From Epiperipatus broadwayi (Eukaryota; Onychophora; Udeonychophora; Euonychophora; Peripatidae): a DNA stretch of 64,000 nucleotides. The stretch covers positions 990,001-1,054,000 of the forward strand of contig JAQFVV010012435.1 in the NCBI GenBank assembly GCA_028023455.1, read 5' to 3'. Positions 46,721 through 57,668 of this stretch are shown here, in pieces. Below the pieces are notes generated by a model. It worked only from the letters and a program-made list of their open reading frames with translations. It was not told where the DNA came from and made no database searches. How positions within the stretch are numbered: the first letter of the stretch is position 1; every line of letters begins with the position of its first letter. The position numbers were made by a program, and so were the translations under genes.

Positions 46721-46820
46721 TTCTCGTGTGTCATAACATCAGCCGGGAAGCGAACCCGCTAACCCGGGACAACTGCTTGTAAAGCAGCTGTCGCTAACCT
46801 CTCGACCACCAATGCTTGAC
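46721..46820 (-). mobile_element. SINE1, reference-quality copy with 14-bp target duplication
   Basis: A 100-bp copy. The minus strand runs gtcaagcattggtggtcgag, A box tggtcgagaggtta, an anticodon arm ctgctttacaagcag (loop tttacaa, anticodon TAC, Val-like), B box gggttcgcttccc, then the tail ctgatgttatgacacacg. The exact direct repeat aataaatacatttt sits at 46707-46720 and 46821-46834. Both polymerase III boxes look intact. No LINE-like 3' body is present, making this a very short SINE. Confidence 0.93.
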
Positions 46821-47215
46821 AATAAATACATTTTACTGTTTGACAATTGATAAAATAGATTTTATGAGATGTACACTTCTAATTCTTTTTTACACTATTT
46901 CCAACTGTTCTAATCTACAAATAAAACATTACTGGACGCAGTTTAGAAATAAAAAGGGTTATTTTTTTTTCAATGACAAATAGTAAACTGTAGATTAGTA
47001 ACGGGTTAGTAACGAGAAATAAGTTTTATAGATTTTATGATAAACGATCGCAATTTTATTTTATATTTACGAGATAAGTTTGAGTTTCAAAACTATAAGC
47101 CTAAGTTTTTAAACAAAAATAAAACCTATTGGCAAGCTCATTAGATAAAAATAAGAATAATCAGCATTTATAGATTCAAGTACCAAGAAAAGATTACAGT
47201 ATATGGTTACGTAAT

Positions 47216-47226
47216 GTGTATAGATT
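47216..47226. repeat. Target-site duplication, 3' side of RTE
   Basis: gtgtatagatt, identical to 50531-50541. Confidence 0.88.
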
Positions 47227-47246
47227 CATCATCATCATCATCATTA

Positions 47247-50204
47247 TCAACCATTATCAATCCACTGCAGGATGAAGGTCTCTCCAAGTTTAATCCATCT
47301 TCTCCGATCTTTAGCTTCTCTTCTCCACATCACCCCTGCACACTTTCTTATTTCATCCATCCATCTCACATGTGGTCTCTTTCTGGGTCTTTTACAATCT
47401 CTTGGAATCCAGTTTAAAATTTCAATTGTCCATCTATTATCATCTCTTCTAGCAATATGTCCAGCCCAACTCCACTTCAATCTTTTAATTTTTTCAATGA
47501 TGTCAGTAACACCTGTTTGTTCTCTTACCCATACATTGCGTTTTCGATCTCTTCTTGTTACTCCCAACATACACCTCTCCATACTTCTTTGAGTGGTCTG
47601 AAGTCTCTGTATTGCTCTTCTATTGAGTGTCCAAGTCTCAGATCCATAAGTAAGAACTGGTAAAACACATTTGTTAAAAACCTTCCTTTTCAAACACATA
47701 GGCATATTTCCTTTTAGTATCAAGTTATTTCTACCAAAAGCACTCCAACCAATTTTAATTCTATGATTAATTTCCTCCATTATGTTTCCATCTGTATTAA
47801 TAATCTGACCAAGGTATTTGTAACTGTTAACTTCTTCTAATTCATCATAATCAATCTTTATTTTCATATTTTGAGCAAACCGATTAAACATTACTTTAGT
47901 CTTTTTAACATTTATCTTTAGTCCTACTTTCCTACTTTCATCTGATAACTCCTGCAACATTTCCTGCAGCTCTGAAGCATTATTTGCAAAAACAACTACA
48001 TCATCTGTGAAATCTAAATGACTTAAATAATCTCCATTTACTTTCACTCCTTTAGTTTCCCATTTTAATCCACAAAATACTTCTTGCAGCACTGCTGTAA
48101 AAAGTTTTGGAGATATGGAGTCACCTTGTCTTACACCTTTCTCAATGTTGACTTTCCCAGTATCATTATGTAATCTAATTGTTGCTGTTGCATTTTTATA
48201 AATATTCTTTAAAATATGACAATATCCTGGATCTATACCTTGATGATCCAATGCTTTAATCACTGAAGAAATGTTTATAGAATCAAATGCCTTTTCATAA
48301 TCTACAAATCCAAAACATAATGACAACTCATATTCATTTGTCCTTTCTATAACTTCTCTCAATACCTGAATATGATCTACTGTACTAAAACCACTTTTAA
48401 ATCCAGCTTGTTCTCTTGGTTGGTGGAAATCCAATGTTCTCTGTAGACGAGTTGTAATTATTTTGGTAAAAATTTTATATAAAACTGATAAAAGGCTGAT
48501 AGGTCTGTAATTTCTAATATCTTCTTTATCACCTTTTTTAAATATTAATATTATTACTGCATTCTTCCAATCATCCGGTACATCTTTATCATTTAGACAT
48601 TTGGTATATAACTTTGCTAAAAAAATTTCTGTTTCTTCACCTGCTTCTTTTAATATATCAATTATAATTCCATCATTACCTGGAGCCTTTCCTTTCTTCA
48701 TACATTTAATTGCATTTCTCACTTCTTCATTTAAAATTCTGGGCAATTCGGAAGATGTAATAGATATAGGAGGTACTTGATCTTTATTACTATATAATTC
48801 TTGATAAAAATTTTCTACCAATTTCATGATGTCATCTCTCTTTTTAGTAATAATTCCATCTTTTTTCCTTATTGCAGATATAAATTTCCTACCAATACCA
48901 AAATGTTGTTTTACATTCTTAAGACTTTTATTTTCTTCTACAGCTTTTCTTGCTAGTTCACAGTTATATTTTCTTATATCGTTTTCAACTCTTTTCCGCA
49001 CCATTTTACAAAATTTGAGATATTCAATTCTTTTTAGTGCATCATTTTTGTATATCTTCATATTTCTTCTTTTCTTCATAAATTCTCTAGTTTCAATAGA
49101 AATTTTGTTGGTCAATTGCTGCTTTTGTCTACCAGCTATCTTTGTTGCAGTTTTTAAAAGTGTATCAGTTATTTTCATATTAATTTCATTCAAATCTGAA
49201 TCATGTTCAAAATCTACTAATACTTGAAATCGATTTGTAAGTTCTAATTTAAATTCATTAGAATGTTTCTGAAGATTAGGAATATCAACTGTAAATATTG
49301 TTTTTCTTAACAATTTTTGTCTTTCTAGTTTTACATTAACACGCATCTTGCACCTTACTAATCGATGATCACTTCCTGTGTTAAATCTATTAAGAACATT
49401 ACAATCTTGAAATATGTATTTCCTGTTAGTCAAAATATAATCCAATTCTGCTGTACCTTCATTTGGATGTTTCCATGTCCATTTTCTTTTAACATTTTTC
49501 TCAAAAAAAGAATTCATAATATAAAGTTTTTCTTTTTCTGCAAACTCCACAAGTCTATGTCCTCTCTCATTTCTATTACCATAACCAAAATTACCTACAG
49601 CACTTTCATCTTTCATTTGTTTACCAATTCTAGCATTAAAGTCTCCCATAACAATTTTAAAATGTTGTTTACTCTTATCAAAAGCCTTTTGTACATCCAT
49701 ATAAAAATCTTCTACTACTTCATCACTATGAGAACTTGTTGGGGCATAAACCTGAATTATCTGCATTTGGTATCTGCTATTAAGTTGTATAACTAATCTT
49801 GCCACTCTGTCTGATACACCATCAATCTCCACAATATTGTTCTTCCACTTTTTATTTATAATGAATCCTACTCCACTTGTATTTCCAATATTTGTGCCTT
49901 TATAATAAAATATATGTCCACTTTTTAAATCAATTGTCTCTTCACCTTTTCTTCTAACTTCACAAAGTCCAATAATATCCCATTTAATATAAGAGAGTTC
50001 TTCTTCTAATTCTTGCAATCTTCCTTCACTTGAAAGTGATCTGCAGTTGTAAGTACCTAAATAAAAAGTTGTCATCAAATGGCAGCCTGGGTCCACAATC
50101 AGGAGATTCTTAGCACCCTCCGCCTTCAGCCACCAACCGCTGCCTTGGTTGGTGACTTTACAGCCTCCTGGGAATAAGGGCCATGCTTTATTTTTGTCTG
50201 TCAT
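47247..50204 (-). CDS. RTE polyprotein: APE endonuclease plus reverse transcriptase
   Basis: 985 residues. The protein nicks target DNA and reverse-transcribes its own RNA at the nick (target-primed reverse transcription). The APE-type endonuclease spans residues about 45-285: TYNCRS (51-56), CEVRRKGE (71-78), VYAPT (152-156), GDFNAR (187-192) and the terminal SDHRLV (278-283). The linker at 285-490 is Lys/Arg-rich. The reverse transcriptase follows: [18 protein letters not shown] (555-572), GFKSGFST (601-608), catalytic FVDYEKAF (633-640), VRQGDSISP (691-699), DFTDDVVVF (731-739, where most relatives have [FY]ADD), [12 protein letters not shown] (761-772) and YKYLGQII (796-802 region). The C-terminal region (848-985) carries LTYGSETW and the [11 protein letters not shown] / [11 protein letters not shown] signature common in RTE proteins. 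The chosen start is the first Met of the open frame; a start at Met44 ([10 protein letters not shown]) would give a tighter endonuclease N terminus. There is no stop or frameshift, and all catalytic positions I can identify are present. Confidence 0.95.
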   Translation of the reverse strand: MTDKNKAWPLFPGGCKVTNQGSGWWLKAEGAKNLLIVDPGCHLMTTFYLGTYNCRSLSSEGRLQELEEELSYIKWDIIGLCEVRRKGEETIDLKSGHIFYYKGTNIGNTSGVGFIINKKWKNNIVEIDGVSDRVARLVIQLNSRYQMQIIQVYAPTSSHSDEVVEDFYMDVQKAFDKSKQHFKIVMGDFNARIGKQMKDESAVGNFGYGNRNERGHRLVEFAEKEKLYIMNSFFEKNVKRKWTWKHPNEGTAELDYILTNRKYIFQDCNVLNRFNTGSDHRLVRCKMRVNVKLERQKLLRKTIFTVDIPNLQKHSNEFKLELTNRFQVLVDFEHDSDLNEINMKITDTLLKTATKIAGRQKQQLTNKISIETREFMKKRRNMKIYKNDALKRIEYLKFCKMVRKRVENDIRKYNCELARKAVEENKSLKNVKQHFGIGRKFISAIRKKDGIITKKRDDIMKLVENFYQELYSNKDQVPPISITSSELPRILNEEVRNAIKCMKKGKAPGNDGIIIDILKEAGEETEIFLAKLYTKCLNDKDVPDDWKNAVIILIFKKGDKEDIRNYRPISLLSVLYKIFTKIITTRLQRTLDFHQPREQAGFKSGFSTVDHIQVLREVIERTNEYELSLCFGFVDYEKAFDSINISSVIKALDHQGIDPGYCHILKNIYKNATATIRLHNDTGKVNIEKGVRQGDSISPKLFTAVLQEVFCGLKWETKGVKVNGDYLSHLDFTDDVVVFANNASELQEMLQELSDESRKVGLKINVKKTKVMFNRFAQNMKIKIDYDELEEVNSYKYLGQIINTDGNIMEEINHRIKIGWSAFGRNNLILKGNMPMCLKRKVFNKCVLPVLTYGSETWTLNRRAIQRLQTTQRSMERCMLGVTRRDRKRNVWVREQTGVTDIIEKIKRLKWSWAGHIARRDDNRWTIEILNWIPRDCKRPRKRPHVRWMDEIRKCAGVMWRREAKDRRRWIKLGETFILQWIDNG

Positions 50205-50530
50205 AATTGTATATATGTATTGGAAAAATATTTATCATTTACACAAACATTCATTCTGCCTTATCAGGCACTGAGAAGAAAGACCATGGTGTTTCTCGAT
50301 CTTAAACTCAGAGGTAAAAAGCCAAAAAACTCACCACGCTGGCTAATGCGTGTTGGTGAGCAGCCCATCCATGTTCGTATACTATATGAATAAACACATA
50401 GTAATAACAGCTGCAACGACAAGAACGTATGGAGTGGACATTAGGAATTTGCCCTGCTCGGTTCCTTTAAGGCCTCCAAGAGGAATCAAAGAGTCTCCTT
50501 TCAGTTAATAGCAAACTCCTTTCTGCAGCC
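50205..50530 (-). promoter_or_regulatory. RTE 5' UTR and presumed internal promoter
   Basis: About 326 bp, visibly richer in G+C than flanking DNA (gaggccttaaaggaaccgag, gatgggctgctcaccaacac). RTE elements must carry their promoter downstream of the start site, so it should lie here, but I recognise no specific motif. No upstream coding ORF was seen. Confidence 0.5.
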
Positions 50531-50541
50531 GTGTATAGATT
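50531..50541. repeat. Target-site duplication, 5' side of RTE
   Basis: gtgtatagatt, identical to 47216-47226. Confidence 0.88.
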
Positions 50542-51177
50542 ATAGATGATAAAAAAAAAAAATTGCAACTTTGAATAAAGGTATTAAATTTGTTTTATAT
50601 TATCTCATTGAGATTATATAATAATAATTTATTCTATCGATTGTGCAAAATAAATATATTTCAAATTAAGATTCTCATAACACAGTACATGGATTTGAAC
50701 CCATTTGCAGAATGTCACATTTATTGTAAACATCATATTTCCTTTTAAATTTATACTCATTATAGAGTTTGATGTGCCTTTCAGTGCTCAAAGAGGCATG
50801 CATAATTGTTCAACTGAAACAAAGTGATGGACAAATCTAGAACTCTACTGAAGCGTTGATTCAACAATCTTGAGTCTTGGAAGCTAATCATGTATGTATT
50901 CACTTCTCATTTAGTTATTGACAATGCTTGGTATTCATTTAATCATCATTATACAAAGTTATATCAATTGTTTAAATAAATCATTATTTTAAAAAAATTA
51001 CAAATTAAAGGATTATATATTTCTAAGATATAATAAAAATGTTAATTTACTGGCATTTTAAAAATGCCCCAGCTGAAATGTTGCCTTTGTGAATACCACA
51101 AAGTGAATAACCAGTAGGCTTGGTTATAAGCTTAACGAAAGGTAATGAAAATCGGAAATTCATTTAATCAGAGGGTC
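50542..51177. other. AT-rich stretch, no feature recognised
   Basis: No recognised repeat or coding signal. Confidence 0.3.
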
Positions 51178-51245
51178 CGGGGATGGGGTCAATCATAGAC
51201 AAAGGCTTCAGGTACTTTCTCTTGCAGCATTTATCATTAAAAAAA
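51178..51245 (+). repeat. Family B foldback terminal fragment
   Basis: ggggatggggtcaatcatag, acaaaggcttcaggtacttt and ctcttgcagcatttatcat match the right part of the 17.5-kb fragment. Confidence 0.6.
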
Positions 51246-52309
51246 AATGTAGCGCATTGTTTAGAGATTAGCATTGTTTTATATGAGTTAAACATGCAAT
51301 TTTTCTAAATTTTAATTTAATTTTTAAACTCTTTTTCTTCTAATATTAATGTATATTTAATATACAAAACTTTAAAATAAAGAAAATCTTAACTTATCTT
51401 TTTAGATTTTGTCTCTTTTTATTTAATGTTTTTATAATCACTTTTATTATCTAATTAATTTTAAAGAAAACTTAAATCCAACGACAATATTGGTAATTGG
51501 TAAATTGTTTACATAATTAAATAAAAGAAATAGTAATATTTGTTACAAGTTTACATTATTACAAAACAGTTATCTAGATACACAAAAATTAAGAAAAAAC
51601 AAACATTAGCAGATATTATAAATAGTCAAAATAAGAATCATAGATCACATGACCCTATTCTCTTAAGCTTCTAAGTTATAAACAGTGAGGATTGCCAATT
51701 CCTCAACAAGCTTTGTGTTAAATGCTTAGCCAGAGAAAGCATTTAAAATATTTCTGTCAGTAACCCCTCCCCAAACCCCTGACTATGGTTTCGTGCTTTG
51801 GAACTCCTCAGAGAGGTGTCAGGATTTTTTTTAAAAAAAAAAATCCCATTCTTAAATCATATTATAAATTACTATGTTTCCAATAATAAGACTAGACTTC
51901 AAGCGACTATACTTATGCATAGCAATTGCAACCCTGATATGATTTTTATATCATTACATTTTTTTTAAAATAGTGATTGAAGTTTCTGAAATGTTGGGTC
52001 ATAAAACAAATGACATATCAGACATTAAAGCGTGAAAAAAAATAATGGTGTCTACTTTTACATTCGAAAATAATCTCTTTATATTTTATTAATTAGTATA
52101 TTTAATGAAAAAAAATTGAAATCAAGTGATGGTAGATATTAGGTAATGATAGAGTATAAATAAGGTATCTTTGTACACAATGCGTATATAGTTTCAATAT
52201 GTGTACCAGTCATTCTTTTACAAAAAAGATAAAAGTTCTTAGATATACTTTGATCAAGAAATTCCAGCATTTCAGTTTCAAATTCCAATGCCTGAATTTA
52301 ATAAAAAGT
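51246..52309. other. AT-rich stretch, mostly unassigned
   Basis: Contains one odd C-rich patch at 51765-51828 (acccctccccaaacccctga then ctcctcagagaggtgtcagg) that I do not recognise. The remainder is AT-rich with no visible feature. Confidence 0.3.
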
Positions 52310-52712
52310 ACCAAATTCTCATACAGACGTGCCACCAATTGCAAGCTTTCATAATCAATGGATGCAGGAAGGTTTGTGCATAAAATCTCTATCTAGTGCC
52401 TACTCATCCAACATCCCCAGACTTGTTTCTAGCTTGTGGCATTCATCAGGGAGGAGCTTGGGATTTGAGAGCACTACACCTAAACCTATATCTTAAATGC
52501 AGTGCTCTCAAATGCAAGGATCCTCGCTGATGAATGTCACGTCATAGAAACTAGTCTGAAGATGATGAATAAGTAGGCACTAGAGAGAAATTTTATGCAT
52601 AAATCTTCCTGCATCTATTGATTGTGAAGGCTTGCACTTGGTGGCACTACTGTATGGAGAGTTTGGTACTCTTATTAACAGCATGTGTAAGCATATGAAA
52701 TGGTGATCATGA
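52310..52712. mobile_element. Foldback element family A, full-length
   Basis: Left arm from ccaaattctcatacagacgt, right arm ending gtatggagagtttggtact, then the outer gcatatgaaatggtgatcat. The two central inverted cores (catcagggaggagcttggga and atcctcgctgatgaatg) are joined by a short asymmetric centre (acctaaacctatatcttaaa). No reading frame. This is the best copy of family A. Confidence 0.78.
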
Positions 52713-53267
52713 GAACGTCTGAATTTCTTTGTATTGATGAAAATGAGTTATATTTCTAGACACATAATAATTATCTAATATATAAGTCTCCCAATATCTG
52801 ATATTTTTTTTGGGAAAAACAATGATAGAATGTGAGTAGAATGCTTGAACACATAGCTTAATAGATAATTAAGTATAATTTATACTTTGAGTCAGAGAAC
52901 CATAATTTTGTAAATTGTATTGTATTGATAGTTTTCCACAAGTAGAAAATGGGGGGAGGGAGAAAGCAATGCAAAGAGAGCTCAGTATTTTGGGAAGGTC
53001 TTAGTATTCTCTTAAAGTGATAGTTTCAATCTTTAGGTTCTCTATAAAATTGCTTTTATTAAGCTTCAAACTTTTGAATGATATAATATTGTAAAACTTT
53101 GACAGAAATTATGAATTCAGATCTCATAGATATTCATGACCTATGGAAATAACTGTTTCTCATTACTACTTGTTTTATTTTAACTAAATATTATTAATCT
53201 GGATTAATATAAGAATTTATTTTTCAAATAATAATAATAGTGATGATGATGATTATGGTGTAATGGT
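52713..53267. other. AT-rich stretch, no feature recognised
   Basis: No recognised repeat or coding signal; one short G run at 52950. Confidence 0.3.
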
Positions 53268-53378
53268 TTATTGCTTGAATTTATAAGTTCAAACATCAGA
53301 AGTAGCAGAGCAACAATTTTGATCCAGAGACATTTAGCACTATAATCTATCCACCTACCGTTGCATTAAGCCAGGCAG
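53268..53378 (-). mobile_element. SINE2 copy, decayed
   Basis: Minus-strand order: head tggcttaatgcaacggtagg, B-box-like tggatcaaaattg, then tctgatgtttgaact as body. All parts are diverged. Confidence 0.45.
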
Positions 53379-53404
53379 TACTTTTTAAATAATAATAATT
53401 AGAT

Positions 53405-53650
53405 ATAAACATCACAAAATCACCATTTCTTATGCTTGCTTTTAACTGTTATTAAAACAGGCAAAACTCTTTATACGTATTGCCACTCAGTGCAAGCCAG
53501 AATAATCAATAGATGCCAGAAGGATTCTGCATAAAATCCCCATCAAGTGCTTACTCATCCAATATCCCCAGACTAGTTTCTGGCTTGTGACCTTCGTCAG
53601 TGAGGAGCCTTGGATCTGAAAGCACTGCACCTAGATCTTAGGATCTAATG
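53405..53650. mobile_element. Foldback family A, left half
   Basis: catcacaaaatcaccatttc, ggcaaaactctttatacgta, gccactcagtgcaagccaga, ccccagactagtttctggct and cgtcagtgaggagccttgga are present. The right half is missing except a terminal remnant (actgagtggcaatatgtatc) at about 53822-53850, so the middle has been replaced or deleted. Confidence 0.7.
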
Positions 53651-54029
53651 CAACCCTCCAGCAACCACCTTTTATTTCTATTTAACTACAAAACTATGAG
53701 ACTTAAATGGAAAACACTTTAATATTTTCAATCCAGGATCATCAGCTTATATAGTCTATAGGTCTGAACTCTGTTCAGTACCATTACATTTTGGTGTCTT
53801 TGGTTTTTTAATAACCATAGCCACTGAGTGGCAATATGTATCATAGAGTTTTTCCAGTTTTAATAATTATATATCCATTAAAAACTAATATTTTATGCCT
53901 AGTTGGTTTATCTATGCACCTGAACAGCAGGCAGATAGAGTAACAACTACATTGCAAAGCCTTTTATTAAATGCATGATAAGTATATCATTATGCTTATA
54001 TGTATAAGGTCAACATGGGTATGACAATA

Positions 54030-54332
54030 GTATTGACATCAACAAGGGCTTAGAGTATTCCATCCTCAGATTTTCAATGTTATGGATTTCTGAAGAGTTG
54101 GAGAGTGTGAAATATTGAAGCTTATCCATTAATGTTTGAAGATTTGCTATCTTAATATAAATTTAGCACTGATTGGGAGATGGCGAGGCGAACCAACAGT
54201 GGAGGGTGGTTCAGCACAAAATACATATATTGGAGATCATTGATCTTTTTCACATGTATGTGGTCATGTGTATCAGTTATTGGATAGCTGAAGGGAGCCT
54301 GAAAGTCTGAATTCAAGTCCCTTATACTCATA
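54030..54332 (+). repeat. Family C repeat, full-length
   Basis: Runs from attccatcctcagattttca, through gaagagttggagagtgtg, ccattaatgtttgaagattt, gttcagcacaaaatacatat, tggagatcattgatcttttt and catgtatgtggtcatgtgta, to gaaagtctgaattcaagtcc. A 10-base ggcgaggcga insertion replaces the usual sequence near 54180. Confidence 0.72.
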
Positions 54333-55734
54333 GTAAGTTTAGAATAGAAAATATACATGTATTTAAATATTGTATATATTGGTCCATACTTTGAAATAAA
54401 GAAAAACAATGTTTAAATATTTTAATTTACATAAACCATTTACCAATAACAAATAATTAATTTAAAATATCTAAAAGGGAATATACATTAAAAAGAAAAA
54501 GATAGGATGTCAACCTCTTAAAATAGTAGCTTATGAAAATAAAGCTAAATGGCATATAAATCATTACTTATATTTTATGAATTGTATAATTTTTCTTTTA
54601 AATGTTTTAATGCATATTTTTTTTGTTATTATTATTTAAAAAACCTATAATCTGTTTGATAAGCAGAAATGTTTATGGGTTTGTTAAATATATATATAAC
54701 CAAGCATTAAAAAAAATCAGAAGAGAAAATTTATTGTACAAAAAAAAAAGAAATATATATATTACTAAAGTACAATATAGTTTTGGTATATTTTCAAAAA
54801 AATACAATTGCAACAACAGTAGATTTTTAAAATCATTTTATATCCATATAAGTAAAAGGGGGGTGGGGTGTATAATAATTTTTTAACAGACCACATCATG
54901 CAAAAGCTTCTTCAGACATTTTCATAAAATAACAGGGCATGAAAAACAAGTACTCAGCGAGTTTGCTTTTTGCTGGAAGATAAAAAATTAATAGATAAAT
55001 ATCTATTTACTACTCAATATTGAATAAATAGCTGAGTTTCTATGAATTAGTTTTAATTTAAAAAATTCTATACTTAATTGGATTTTAGCAAAAAAATTCA
55101 AATTTGCTCTATAAAGATTCAAACCCAGAAGCTGCATTATCACTATATTATAAGATTCTTATGTGCATATATCTTTCTATATACGAATATAAGAGAATAT
55201 ATTTTGAGTTTCCCAGATTTTTCTACTGTATGAAATTATTTTTCCAAAAGTAGGTTCATTAATTTTACATTTATTGATTGTCAATAATCATACGACTTAT
55301 AATAAGCAGTTTTTATTGATATTCCATGACTTATCTCATATGTGACTATATTTAGATGACTTTCTTTTAAATATTAACTCCATGTCTAATAATAAAAAAT
55401 GAGCACTGATGTAAATAATATAAATGTAATATTTTATAATAAGAAAATCACCAATACATAGTTAACCTACAAAAGCTACAATGCAGAATAGTAACTTTCA
55501 GACTACAAGCAGTATCTCATACTCCTCCTAAAGAGTATTTGTTTTATATTAATAGCATTTTAAATTTTATTGTTTTAAATTATAAGCATTATTTACAATA
55601 TGTGTTAAAATGATTGTATAAATAAAAATTTTAAATATATCTATAAAATCACAAAAATGGAATGAAATTATTTTTGTTTAAAAGGATTCAGTTGATTATT
55701 TTCTTATAACCAATTAGTATAATGAAATATACTG
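54333..55734. other. AT-rich stretch, no feature recognised
   Basis: An 87-codon Lys/Asn/Tyr-rich frame at 54623-54886 looks like translated AT-rich noise. Confidence 0.3.
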
Positions 55735-55800
55735 AATTGTTTGTCACAGTTGGTAGAGCATCATATTAAAGATTGGGAGGTCCCAGAATTGATCTGGCAT
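55735..55800 (+). mobile_element. SINE2 head
   Basis: gtcacagttggtagagcatc (A box) and gggaggtcccagaattgatc (B-box-like), then ttcagttctggtg. The body is cut off at about 55,815. Confidence 0.65.
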
Positions 55801-55872
55801 TTCAGTTCTGGTGTTAATATATTAAATTTATTAAGTGGAAGCAGATAACATTGTAATAATGTGAAAGCTAAA

Positions 55873-56034
55873 ACCTTTGAAAGATGCACTTTAAACAAGC
55901 ATAGAAGAAGGTGGGTCCCATCTTTTTCTTATAGTTCTGGCTTGTGTTTTAGAATTAAAAGTTCCATGTGTGGTCATTATTACATTTGATTGGCTGTCAC
56001 ATAAGCATGTTTAAAGTACATCTTTCAAAGATTT
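55873..56034. repeat. Inverted repeat, 28-bp arms
   Basis: ctttgaaagatgcactttaa (55874-55893, continuing to 55901) reappears inverted at about 56006-56034 (ttaaagtacatctttcaaag). The spacer is about 105 bases and the right arm abuts a SINE2 body. Confidence 0.7.
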
Positions 56035-56205
56035 TAGTTCTGGTGTTCAAACTTTTTATGAACTTCCAAGCAATAAAGCCATTAGCATTTTTTATCCTGC
56101 ATGGTTTGGTACCACTAGTAGAGCATTTGACTTGGGATTGGGAGGTTCCAGGATCAATTATTGTGCTTGTAGTTCTGGTGCTTGAACTTCTTATGAACAA
56201 ATAAA
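56015..56205 (+). mobile_element. SINE2 body plus a second SINE2 copy
   Basis: 56030-56080 is a body and tail (ttctggtgttcaaacttttt, atgaacttccaagcaataaa). From 56095 a new copy starts with atggtttggtaccactagta and gagcatttgacttgggattg, continues with aggttccaggatcaattatt, and ends tggtgcttgaacttcttatg. Together they define the family order: tRNA-like head, ggtgctcaaa body, and a tail near ttatgaacttccaagcaata. Confidence 0.7.
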
Positions 56206-57560
56206 ATAAATTTACTTTTTATTATTGTTTTCATTAGTTGCAATAACTTGTCTTAGAATATAGAGACAAAAAAGCTGTCATTTTAAAAAAAACAATAAAA
56301 ATTTACAGCTATTTAGACTACAAGGAGTATGAGATACTGCTAAATCAGAAAAGGAGGCAGAAATTTTAAACTATGTGAACTAAATTCAAACTTATTTGGC
56401 TTTTTCAAAATAAATACATATTTTGAAGGTACAAAGGGACATTTGTTTAGCTTAAACAATAATATCAAATGAAAGCATTTGAAAATTGGTAGTGGTATCA
56501 CATACCAATTGTAGTCATTACAGGTTAAGTAGTATTAATTTAATTATTTGATCAATATACAATGGACATTTGAACATAAAAAGGTCAACTGATGTTGTTT
56601 CATATCTAAATGTATTATGTCTCCAGATAATATAATACATCATTAAAAGCTATAGTCTACTCATTCCCACATACCTGGGAATTGATTACATCTAATAATC
56701 TAAATAATTAAAATGTATTGATGGAGCAGTAGTAAGTTTCAATTAAATATTTTCTGATTAGCCCTTAATACAATTTCATTAAAATGTATATTATTTATTT
56801 ATATATTTTTTATTTTATTCATCTGCAAATCATTAACGATCTAAGTCAGAGGTTCTTAATAGAACGTCACAAATTAATTTACAATTTATTCACAATTAAA
56901 GCTATTTCTGCTTATGAAATTTGATCAAGTTTTCAAACATTTGTATATTATTTATGTTACTTTTAACCATATTTTTGTTTGTATGAGGGTCAAAAAAGGT
57001 CAATTTAATTTACTGTTTGTTTTATAATTATCATTTTTCTTTAAAAGTTTTATTTTAACTTTTTCTATTAAATAAAATTCAAATATCAAAGAATATTAAT
57101 AATTCTAAGATTTTATGATAATTTATATATAAAATATTTGCATTCGTATATTCATGAAAAAAATACAGGTCTTAGATTATGTTTAAACGGGATAAGATTG
57201 CATTTTGTGAAAAGAAAAGAAAAATTATAAAAACTTTTTAAATAAAGATTTATATTATGGAGCTATTAATTTATTTAAATGTTTATTTGATATTAAAGAA
57301 CTGAATTGGAATTATTAAATGTGGTTTGCACTTGAAAATTCTGCCTTAACAAGGTTACTATTGATAGAGGATTGGTAATTTAGTTTTGATTAGTTATTCA
57401 ATTATGAGGGGTAACTGCTTAGTTTATAAAAATATATATTTATTACTGTAGTTTTATTCTAATTAGAATCAATGGAAACACATTTGTAACATACGAATTT
57501 AGAAATGAAATGGAAACACATTTACGAATTGTAATTAATATAATTACTTATCTGAAAAAG
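56206..57560. other. AT-rich stretch, no feature recognised
   Basis: No recognised repeat or coding signal. Confidence 0.3.
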
Positions 57561-57668
57561 GTTTTTTTTTTCACATGACATAGCATCGCCGGGAAGTGAA
57601 CCCACTAACCCAGGACAACTGCTTGTAAGGCAGCTGTGCTGACCTGTCGACCACCAACGCTTGACTTT
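57561..57668 (-). mobile_element. SINE1, Val/Thr-like loop subtype
   Basis: Family tail cacatgacatagca, B-box region ccgggaagtgaaccc, anticodon arm with loop cttacaa and head end tcgaccaccaacgcttgac. The imperfect direct repeat tctgaaaaag / tctgacaaag (57551-57560 and 57669-57678) is a likely target duplication with one mismatch. Confidence 0.85.

Larger units (their letters stand above)
47227..50530 (-). mobile_element. Complete RTE-type non-LTR retrotransposon
   Basis: A 3.3-kb element transcribed on the minus strand. It has a 5' UTR of about 326 bp (50205-50530) starting ggctgcagaaagg, one 985-codon ORF, and almost no 3' UTR: the stop codon is followed only by an imperfect ATG-repeat tail (atgatgatgatg on the minus strand). 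The whole unit is bounded by an exact 11-bp direct repeat. A single ORF with N-terminal APE endonuclease and central RT, short length and a microsatellite-like tail instead of poly(A) are RTE-clade hallmarks. It is the longest and best-preserved copy here. Confidence 0.93.

Noticed and set aside
46721-46820. Functional tRNA gene
   Set aside because: A and B boxes look good, but acceptor pairing is poor, a family-specific tail follows, a target duplication flanks it and there are many dispersed copies. It is a SINE.
50205-50530. HDV-like ribozyme at the RTE 5' end
   Set aside because: The first bases (ggctgca) could pair with ttgcagctg further down, but that partner is over 100 bases away and I could not build the nested double pseudoknot.
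54623-54886. 87-codon basic protein
   Set aside because: Lys/Asn/Ile/Tyr-rich composition is what AT-rich DNA gives by chance, and no domain or context supports it.
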